Shown here in pieces: positions 47,265 through 51,519 of a stretch of 51,519 bases of DNA (within the stretch, counting starts at the first letter, position 1; the number at the start of each line of letters is the position of its first letter). The translations under genes and the position numbers were made by a program. The stretch is taken from the IMG/VR virus record IMGVR_UViG_3300040809_000756, positions 1 to 51,519 of that record; one strand, written 5' to 3'. The stretch comes from a virus. Under the pieces are notes generated by a model, which saw only the letters and a program-made list of their open reading frames with translations, did not search any database and was not told the origin of the DNA.

Positions 47265-47392
47265 TAACTTTCAGTTTTCTGTTTGTTTAGTTCTACATTG
47301 TGCCAATAGATCTCAAGTGCTTTCACAGATTCGGGAGTTTCTTCCCATTCCCAAGTGTCACCTTTGGTACTTACATATGTACGTTTTGCCAT
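47264..47392 (-). CDS. 42-aa protein, first gene of an early unit
   Basis: MAKRTYVSTKGDTWEWEETP, ESVKALEIYWHNVELNKQKT, ES. A short strand pair and a helix; the KGDTWEWEETPE-V opening recurs in cyanophage microproteins as I remember. Follows a promoter with an extended -10 (47414-47443). Its stop TAA overlaps the next ATG by one base. Function unknown. Confidence 0.68.
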   Translation of the reverse strand: MAKRTYVSTKGDTWEWEETPESVKALEIYWHNVELNKQKTES

Positions 47393-47413
47393 AGTTTTTC
47401 AGTAGTTAATTTT

Positions 47414-47443
47414 ATTATACCACAAGTTAGAGTTTTCCGCCAA
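47414..47443 (-). promoter_or_regulatory. Sigma70-type promoter with extended -10
   Basis: Minus strand TTGGCG, 18-nt spacer, TATAAT with TGG directly before it (extended -10). It lies within the end of the 68-aa gene and about 22 nt before the ATG at 47392. Confidence 0.65.
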
Positions 47444-47633
47444 CTGTGCCTTCATGTTTTACAGTTTCAGGCCAACCTTCTTGAAGTCCTTTCAAATAAA
47501 ATCGAGTTGCCCTAACACACTGTTCTTCATCAAGTGCAGTGATAAGAGGTTTACCTCCTTTGTCGTAAGAATGCCACAATCCATATTTTTTCTCTTCAAC
47601 TCGAAAGGCATCATCAATCCACTTAAATTCCAT
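47427..47633 (-). CDS. 68-aa conserved protein
   Basis: MEFKWIDDAFRVEEKKYGLW, HSYDKGGKPLITALDEEQCV, RATRFYLKGLQEGWPETVKH. Beta hairpin plus a helix; the W-SYDK-GK-LITALDEEQC pattern is one I recall in cyanophages. It overlaps the end of the 54-aa gene by 11 nt. The -35 box of the next promoter lies in its last codons. Function unknown. Confidence 0.72.
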   Translation of the reverse strand: MEFKWIDDAFRVEEKKYGLWHSYDKGGKPLITALDEEQCVRATRFYLKGLQEGWPETVKHEGTVGGKL

Positions 47634-47787
47634 CAGTTTTCCTCAAGTTTGAAAGTTGGCGTTTCACTTCCACTTCAACTCCTACAAGTTTACTATGTAG
47701 AAACTGTTCATATTCATTCCCATCAAAGAGATTGCAGAGGTTATGAATCTGAATGAGTGCCAAATGAAGTTTCATTTCATCGTTCAT
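47623..47787 (-). CDS. 54-aa helical protein
   Basis: MNDEMKLHLALIQIHNLCNL, FDGNEYEQFLHSKLVGVEVE, VKRQLSNLRKTDGI. Amphipathic helices. Upstream genes overlap its ATG at 47787 (stops at 47784 and 47777), and it overlaps the 68-aa gene. The QIHNLCNLFDGNEYE-FL-SKL-VE-E-RQL pattern is typical of small phage helical proteins. Function unknown. Confidence 0.7.
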   Translation of the reverse strand: MNDEMKLHLALIQIHNLCNLFDGNEYEQFLHSKLVGVEVEVKRQLSNLRKTDGI

Positions 47788-47965
47788 TTTTTACCCATGC
47801 CCTTTCTCTTTCTTCCAGAAGTTTTGTCATTGCTGCTAGTGTTTCGAGTGGAATCCATGCGGGTTCCTCTTTTGCAAACTGGACTTGCACTTCTGTTACT
47901 TTTCGGTTGAGGCTTTTGCTCCAGGTTTCTCTTGTGAGTTTTACGTGTGCGATTGGGTTTTCCAT
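47777..47965 (-). CDS. 62-aa protein overlapping the 112-aa gene
   Basis: MENPIAHVKLTRETWSKSLN, RKVTEVQVQFAKEEPAWIPL, ETLAAMTKLLEERERAWVKN. It has a natural composition and strand-helix pattern, which favours a real gene in this frame. It lies in a different frame from the C-terminal half of the 112-aa gene for 182 bases. The start ATG at 47965 follows GATTACAAAG; an upstream ATG at 47977 adds four residues. One of the two overlapping frames may be the result of a frameshift. Confidence 0.6.
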   Translation of the reverse strand: MENPIAHVKLTRETWSKSLNRKVTEVQVQFAKEEPAWIPLETLAAMTKLLEERERAWVKNER

Positions 47966-48122
47966 CTTTGTAATCAAGTTTAATTTCTTTTGGCTTCAGT
48001 TTATGCCTCTCTATGTATTTGTCAAGATGTTCCTGACATGAGAACCAACAGACTTTACCATCATCAGTGTGTTCCAATCGGAACCCAAAGGTTTCATAAG
48101 GAAACAAATTAACCTCCTTCAT
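47784..48122 (-). CDS. 112-aa protein with basic tail
   Basis: The N-terminal ~55 residues (MKEVNLFPYETFGFRLEHTD, DGKVCWFSCQEHLDKYIERH, KLKPKEIKLDYKDG) form a coherent domain I recall from cyanophages. The rest is a Lys/Arg/Ser tail of low complexity (RTRKTHKRNLEQKPQPKSNR, KTSGRKRKGMGKK) that overlaps the 62-aa gene in another frame. The ATG at 48122 overlaps the previous stop by 4 nt (ATGA). The tail may be a run-on after loss of an earlier stop or a real nucleic-acid-binding tail. Confidence 0.62.
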   Translation of the reverse strand: MKEVNLFPYETFGFRLEHTDDGKVCWFSCQEHLDKYIERHKLKPKEIKLDYKDGKPNRTRKTHKRNLEQKPQPKSNRSASPVCKRGTRMDSTRNTSSNDKTSGRKRKGMGKK

Positions 48123-48568
48123 TTGTGCTCCCAAAAATCATCCCAATCTTTCTTGGTAGATGCAATATCAAGTCTAGCACGTTGATTATAGTATTCTGCT
48201 TCACGCAGATTATACTCATAACACTTTTGCTTTTCTTGGTCTGATGCTGCTTTGTCGCACATCGAGTTCAGTTCTTCTTCAGTGTAGTTTGTATTAGTAT
48301 TGAACTGAATGATACTCCTATCAGGATAACTGTAATCTCCTTTTATATGGTGAGAATGGCCAGTAAACATTTGTATCATTGCTGATACTTTTTCCAGTTT
48401 CTTTTTATGATAGTCTTGCCAAGTCTTAAGTTCATCAATCAAATCATTATAAAATATTAGAGCAGAATAGTTATCATCATCAAGATATTCTGCGATTGCG
48501 TCACCTATGTTGTCTTTCATTCGAATACGATGAAGATCAACATCACCATTACTAATTTCCTTTGTCAT
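48119..48568 (-). CDS. 149-aa conserved protein
   Basis: MTKEISNGDVDLHRIRMKDN, IGDAIAEYLDDDNYSALIFY, NDLIDELKTWQDYHKKKLEK then TEEELNSMCDKAASDQEKQK. Mostly helical. I chose the ATG at 48568, because the longer frame (48613) overlaps the 55-aa gene by 62 nt and adds non-conserved residues. It overlaps the neighbouring genes by 4-17 nt. The two Cys (in SMCDKAASDQEKQKCYEY) might pair. Function unknown. Confidence 0.7.
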   Translation of the reverse strand: MTKEISNGDVDLHRIRMKDNIGDAIAEYLDDDNYSALIFYNDLIDELKTWQDYHKKKLEKVSAMIQMFTGHSHHIKGDYSYPDRSIIQFNTNTNYTEEELNSMCDKAASDQEKQKCYEYNLREAEYYNQRARLDIASTKKDWDDFWEHK

Positions 48569-48719
48569 TGAGCTTCTCCTCAAGTTCTTCAATTCTAACA
48601 TAAAGATCTTCAATTAGTGAAGTGAGATTGTAAAAGTTGACTTTACCAAACTCATAGTATCCATTGTCTGCTGTAATTTCACTGAAGATTTCTCCCCATT
48701 TATGTGTTCTTTCAGTCAT
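48552..48719 (-). CDS. 55-aa protein
   Basis: MTERTHKWGEIFSEITADNG, YYEFGKVNFYNLTSLIEDLY, VRIEELEEKLNDKGN. Short strands, then an acidic C-terminal coil. The ATG at 48719 overlaps the upstream stop (TGATG), and it overlaps the 149-aa gene start by 17 nt. Function unknown. Confidence 0.66.
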   Translation of the reverse strand: MTERTHKWGEIFSEITADNGYYEFGKVNFYNLTSLIEDLYVRIEELEEKLNDKGN

Positions 48720-48847
48720 CACAAGTGTCCGTAGTTTTGTTGGTAATAAAGGAATCTTTGCATTGATGGTCTAACACCTAGACTCTCACAACATCTCAAA
48801 TAAGAGATGAATTCATACCAAGGTGCTGTAGGATCAGTGTCCGCCAT
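48719..48847 (-). CDS. 42-aa protein
   Basis: MADTDPTAPWYEFISYLRCC, ESLGVRPSMQRFLYYQQNYG, HL. Aromatic-rich, with a CC pair. It overlaps the 69-aa gene by 14 nt at the start and the next ATG at the end (TGATG). Such PWYEFI-YL-RC-LG--PS-QRF patterns occur in cyanophage microproteins as I remember them. Function unknown. Confidence 0.65.
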   Translation of the reverse strand: MADTDPTAPWYEFISYLRCCESLGVRPSMQRFLYYQQNYGHL

Positions 48848-49043
48848 ATCTACACCTCATTGTATGAAGATACTTAAGAACTTCTTCTCGAACTTCCATC
48901 AGTTCGTTGTAACACTTTTGATTGTGTGCACATTGGCGAAGTGATGAATCTGGTTTGTGAACAGATTCGATAAAGATGTCAAGTCCCCTCAACATCTTAT
49001 CTTCTTTAGATTCACCGTCAGGAATACTGTTCTGGTCTTTCAT
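48834..49043 (-). CDS. 69-aa protein
   Basis: MKDQNSIPDGESKEDKMLRG, LDIFIESVHKPDSSLRQCAH, NQKCYNELMEVREEVLKYLH. Helical with three Cys and an end TMRCRYGGH. Starts with a 4-nt overlap with the 53-aa gene and overlaps the 42-aa gene by 14 nt. Function unknown. Confidence 0.67.
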   Translation of the reverse strand: MKDQNSIPDGESKEDKMLRGLDIFIESVHKPDSSLRQCAHNQKCYNELMEVREEVLKYLHTMRCRYGGH

Positions 49044-49201
49044 TTGGATTCTAGTTCAATGGGACAATCTGAGTATTCCTTGAGAGTTTGTAGAATCTCT
49101 TGCTTTTCTGATTGGGTGATAGAATTGTTATCAAACATTCTGTTTGCAATTCTATTGAAATCAGAGCAAGAAAGTTCTAGAGACAGCATTAACTCTAACA
49201 T
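49040..49201 (-). CDS. 53-aa helical protein
   Basis: MLELMLSLELSCSDFNRIAN, RMFDNNSITQSEKQEILQTL, KEYSDCPIELESK. Helical. The ribosome site (TGGAGG) before its ATG is enclosed in a small stem (AATCC/GGATT at 49203-49216), which could tune translation. First of a chain of seven overlapping microgenes running down to about 47,620. Function unknown. Confidence 0.67.
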   Translation of the reverse strand: MLELMLSLELSCSDFNRIANRMFDNNSITQSEKQEILQTLKEYSDCPIELESK

Positions 49202-49222
49202 GGCAATCCTCCAGGATTACAT

Positions 49223-49417
49223 CTATTTAACAACCTCCCAATGGTCATCAGATCCCTCACTCATCCAGAACCAGTATTTGCCACTAATGGATGCAAGAAA
49301 CATCTTCCCATCTTTACGATTCTCCACTCTACATGTATGAAGGCTATTCATCATGTTAGCAAAACGATTTTTTGCCTTTGATGACTTCGGTTTGACGCAA
49401 ATTAGATCAGTTTTCAT
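49223..49417 (-). CDS. 64-aa conserved protein
   Basis: MKTDLICVKPKSSKAKNRFA, NMMNSLHTCRVENRKDGKMF, LASISGKYWFWMSEGSDDHW. A basic helix (KSSKAKNRFANMM) then four strands; the KAKNRFAN-M-S-H-C-VE-R pattern is a cyanophage microprotein type I recall. It follows repeat copy 16. Function unknown. Confidence 0.74.
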   Translation of the reverse strand: MKTDLICVKPKSSKAKNRFANMMNSLHTCRVENRKDGKMFLASISGKYWFWMSEGSDDHWEVVK

Positions 49418-49432
49418 TTGGGTGGTGGAATC

Positions 49433-49460
49433 TAATACCAGAACAGTTTAAGTGGCTCAG
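49433..49460 (-). repeat. 28-bp intergenic element, copy 16
   Basis: Core GAGCCACTTAAACTGTTC then TGGTATTAGATTC. The TGA of the DUF262 gene (49457-49459) is inside it. Like copy 13 it has C for G in the box. Confidence 0.9.
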
Positions 49461-50662
49461 TTTTCAAAACACCTGGTGAGAGTAGACAAATTATTAGTGT
49501 TAATACCAACAACTTTATCAATAATTTCACTCAACACAGTATGACGTGCTTTGAGATTTTCTGCACTCATGCCATTGCAGCACTCTTTGAATGTCTTTTC
49601 ATCTTCTCCACAAGTGAAAGTGCGATTTTTGTCACGATATGCTTCTTCATGAAGTTCAACTGCTTCAACAACTTGATCATAAGTTTCAAGTCCATTGCAC
49701 ATCATCCAGTACAGATTTTGCACTGCGGATGTGCGATTCAGAGACTTTTCTTCCAAAATTTCTTCTTGGTGCATCAGAGTGTTGAAGTCCATCAATTCAA
49801 CAAATTTGTCAGCGTAGAAGTCTGCATCTTCATCCACTGGGAAATCACTCTTATAGAGTTTATTCTTAGTGGTCTGACTCACACCACTAATCTTGGTTTC
49901 GTTCAGGATTGGGTCATGGTCAATGGCTTGAACTACCATATCGAGACAGTCTACAATCCATTCTTCACCACGAAGACGAGAACGGTGGTCCTTGAAGAGT
50001 TTAGCAAGGAGAGAACAAACCTCATCAGCAATATTACGAACATACCCAGCCCACACAGTTGAGTATGCATTGCGGAGTTCTTGTCCGTTAAGAGGAACAC
50101 CACTGTTCACATTTTGGAACACCTCAGACATACCTTCAAGGGTAATTTGAGTGTAGAGGCTAATTGCAGCTTGACGTTCTTCCAAAATCTCACGGACTCG
50201 TTCTGGTAGGTCGGAAAACTTTTGCTTTCCTTTCCGAACGGTGAAAGAAGAAATGGTGCCATTCAATTCATCGGTAATATATTCATACTTTCCTTCAGGA
50301 ATGGTGTAAGTGTCTTCAAACAGAGACTTAATGAAGCACATACGATTATTTCCATCAAGAATAACATACTTGTATCCTTCACTAAGGAAGCTCCTAAAGA
50401 ACTTGTATGTTTCGCTATCAACTTCACCTGCGGTTTCAAGACGACTGATACAAGATTTTACATCAACAAGAACATAAGTTCCTTCAACCCTATTCATTAG
50501 GATTGATTGGAAGAACTTCTTCCTATCTTCTGCTTTCCATGCGATAGGACGTTGGAATTGACGAGGTGCATTAAATGCTGCAAACTTTTGGAGCAAATAA
50601 GCATAGTCCAGGAGGTTAATACGTTCCTTCAGTGGGACAAGAAAATTTTGTTTGATTTTCAT
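49457..50662 (-). CDS. DUF262 (GmrSD/ParB-like) protein
   Basis: 401 aa. DUF262 signatures are in place: APRQFQRPIAWKAEDRKKFF (33-52; QR-x-x-x-W), YVILDGNNRMCFIKSLFE (99-115; DG-N-R, the catalytic-like motif), and VFQNVNSGVPLNGQELRNAY (181-200). This is the ParB-like nucleotidase fold found in GmrS of type IV restriction systems and in many defence and anti-defence proteins. No DUF1524 HNH nuclease half is fused, so it is a stand-alone DUF262 protein that might bind or hydrolyse nucleotides. The leader lacks a Shine-Dalgarno and has an A7/T11 pair. It starts after repeat copy 17. Confidence 0.85.
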   Translation of the reverse strand: MKIKQNFLVPLKERINLLDYAYLLQKFAAFNAPRQFQRPIAWKAEDRKKFFQSILMNRVEGTYVLVDVKSCISRLETAGEVDSETYKFFRSFLSEGYKYVILDGNNRMCFIKSLFEDTYTIPEGKYEYITDELNGTISSFTVRKGKQKFSDLPERVREILEERQAAISLYTQITLEGMSEVFQNVNSGVPLNGQELRNAYSTVWAGYVRNIADEVCSLLAKLFKDHRSRLRGEEWIVDCLDMVVQAIDHDPILNETKISGVSQTTKNKLYKSDFPVDEDADFYADKFVELMDFNTLMHQEEILEEKSLNRTSAVQNLYWMMCNGLETYDQVVEAVELHEEAYRDKNRTFTCGEDEKTFKECCNGMSAENLKARHTVLSEIIDKVVGINTNNLSTLTRCFEN

Positions 50663-50743
50663 TTAAAAAAAAAAATAGTTTGATTTTTTTGCAATTTTCT
50701 TCAGTATGTTAGAAGAACTTTGCTGATTGAACTGTGTTTCGTT

Positions 50744-50771
50744 CAATACTAAGACATTTTAAGGGGCTCAG
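50744..50771 (-). repeat. 28-bp intergenic element, copy 17
   Basis: Core GAGCCCCTTAAAATGTCT then TAGTATTGAACG. The 163-aa gene stops 9 nt before it; the DUF262 gene starts about 80 nt after it. The hexamer TAGTAT fits a -10. Confidence 0.88.
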
Positions 50772-50780
50772 TGAGATTTG

Positions 50781-51272
50781 TCAAGCATGTATGATTTCAT
50801 CTGTTAACAAACGCTCACCTAATACTCTCTTCATTAACTCCAAGGATATTTGTTGAGGACGTTCTTTCCATCCATACCAACGACTCTTCTTTCCTTGTTC
50901 ATGTGGTGGTAATTTTCCTACGGAAAAGTACTGCTCCGCAGTACAGTCATAAATTTTATCTCCATTCTGTACCCACCAGTGCTTTTCTCCTCTATAATCT
51001 TCAGCACTCATTGGGTATAACAAATCAGTATTCATCAGATAAACTAATGCTTGACTTGAATGATAGCAGTGACCATAACAACGATTAAACTTTATATCAT
51101 CAGGATACATTAAAGACTTTCTACCTTTAAGTAAATCTGGTGATAGATTCTTGCGAATCAAACCTATCACCAAACACATATTCTTTTCAGTATATTCAAA
51201 TGGTTCAAAAGTCAATCTTCGAGTCTGAAATATCTCCTTATCTTTATATCTATGTCTCTCTATAATCTTCAT
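50781..51272 (-). CDS. Cys-His-Asp protein, papain/transglutaminase-like
   Basis: 163 aa. RCYGHCYHSSQALVYLM (C69 at the start of a helix), then EKHWWVQNGDKIYDCTAEQY (H98 and D109) suggest a Cys-His-Asp triad in the order of NlpC/P60 or transglutaminase-like folds, where Cys caps a helix and HWW(V/L)...D-TAEQ(F/Y) forms the next strands. Helical C-terminus. It is the first gene after the strong sigma70 promoter at 51312-51340, so expression is early. Possible roles are cleaving or amidating host proteins or cell wall; sequence alone does not say which. Confidence 0.62.
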   Translation of the reverse strand: MKIIERHRYKDKEIFQTRRLTFEPFEYTEKNMCLVIGLIRKNLSPDLLKGRKSLMYPDDIKFNRCYGHCYHSSQALVYLMNTDLLYPMSAEDYRGEKHWWVQNGDKIYDCTAEQYFSVGKLPPHEQGKKSRWYGWKERPQQISLELMKRVLGERLLTDEIIHA

Positions 51273-51311
51273 ATAATCTTAGCTATAATTGACCTGAACC
51301 CTAACAAAGGT

Positions 51312-51340
51312 ATTCTATAGAGAAATTAGATGCTTGTCAA
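51312..51340 (-). promoter_or_regulatory. Sigma70-type promoter for the 163-aa gene
   Basis: Minus strand TTGACA, 17-nt spacer, TAGAAT, followed about 38 nt later by the ATG at 51272. A 12-bp palindrome CCCAAATTTGGG (51344-51355) lies just upstream of the -35 box, where an activator or repressor could bind. Confidence 0.8.
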
Positions 51341-51343
51341 TAG

Positions 51344-51355
51344 CCCAAATTTGGG
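51344..51355. promoter_or_regulatory. Palindrome upstream of the -35 box
   Basis: Perfect 12-bp palindrome CCCAAATTTGGG, 3 bp before the TTGACA of the promoter at 51312-51340 and 10 bp after the stop of the next gene. Operator, activator site or weak terminator hairpin. Confidence 0.4.
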
Positions 51356-51364
51356 TTATAATAA

Positions 51365-51519
51365 TCAAGCACTAGTTGTCTTTAAATTCTCTATGTAATT
51401 ATTGATTTCTTCATATCCACCATTATCAATATTAAGTTCTTCTAATGAACAATCTAAGTTTGCAATTAACTTAGATAGACTTTCTATACCCCTTTTGAGT
51501 GGAATAGTTATTGTTGGTG
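51365..51519 (-). CDS. 3' end of an acidic helical protein
   Basis: Open frame from the window edge to TGA at 51365, reading PTITIPLKRGIESLSKLIAN, LDCSLEELNIDNGGYEEINN, YIENLKTTSA. Only the C-terminal ~50 residues are visible: amphipathic helices, acidic. The promoter of the next gene starts within 25 nt of its stop. No identification possible. Confidence 0.55.
   Translation of the reverse strand, partial: PTITIPLKRGIESLSKLIANLDCSLEELNIDNGGYEEINNYIENLKTTSA

Noticed and set aside
33481-50771. The 28-bp element as a rho-independent terminator
   Set aside because: Its core has a short palindrome (CACTTtAAGTG) in most copies, but the A-to-C variants (CCCCTTAAAGTG) break it and no U tract follows, so pairing is not what is conserved.
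1-51519. GATC avoidance linked to Dam
   Set aside because: GATC occurs many times by eye across the window; no depletion is apparent, though I could not count against expectation.
1-51519. tRNA genes, CRISPR arrays, insertion sequences, integrase or attachment sites
   Set aside because: I looked for cloverleaf-like segments, regularly spaced repeats and transposase motifs and saw none; the 28-bp element has irregular spacing set by genes and is not an array.

Overview
The window comes from a T4-like myovirus that infects cyanobacteria (a marine Synechococcus/Prochlorococcus-type cyanomyophage). Two kinds of evidence point there. The left 33 kb is a T4-type baseplate, neck and terminase block whose proteins can be matched to T4 gp25, gp6, gp7, gp8, gp13, gp14, gp15 and gp16. 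The right part carries small genes with cyanobacterial signatures: a CP12-type C-terminus and a CAAD/CURT1-type membrane protein. DNA is AT-rich. Every supported gene is on the minus strand, so transcription runs from high to low coordinates. Both window ends cut a gene.

Left block (1-33,000), read in gene direction: glycosyltransferase, three small conserved proteins, gp25, gp6, a giant gp7 (2614 aa), a 1513-aa structural protein, gp8, a 2513-aa DUF4815-type protein, a coiled-coil microprotein, gp13, gp14, gp15, gp16, a DUF5872/DUF6321-type zinc-ribbon protein, a 105-aa protein with a capsid-targeting-like N-terminus, and a partial structural protein. T4-type late promoters (NATAAATA) sit at several gene starts and nearly always overlap the stop codon of the preceding gene. 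gp14, gp7, gp8 and the two unnamed giants share a short G-x-G-Y repeat that seems to have spread through the tail proteins.

Right block (33,000-51,519) is a dense array of about 50 mostly tiny genes. Larger members are a KxDG ligase-like protein, Dam methylase coupled to an orphan 467-aa protein, a PD-(D/E)XK-like nuclease, an SF2 helicase, a very basic CTS-bearing protein, a DUF262 protein and a Cys-His-Asp protein. I found more than a dozen genes of 42-59 aa in the gaps, several in ATGA-overlapping chains.

The most unusual feature is a 28-bp element occurring 17 times (plus one decayed copy) in the right block only, always in the same orientation and always between genes, often with the upstream gene's TGA stop inside it. 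It has a constant upstream box and a variable TAGTRT-like hexamer, followed by a similar leader (GTAAG-AACAAAC) and the next start codon. I infer a phage-specific (middle-type) promoter, with an RNA-processing or cassette-boundary role as alternatives. Separate sigma70-type promoters (TTGACA, 17 nt, TAGAAT and relatives) and rho-independent terminators divide the block into units.
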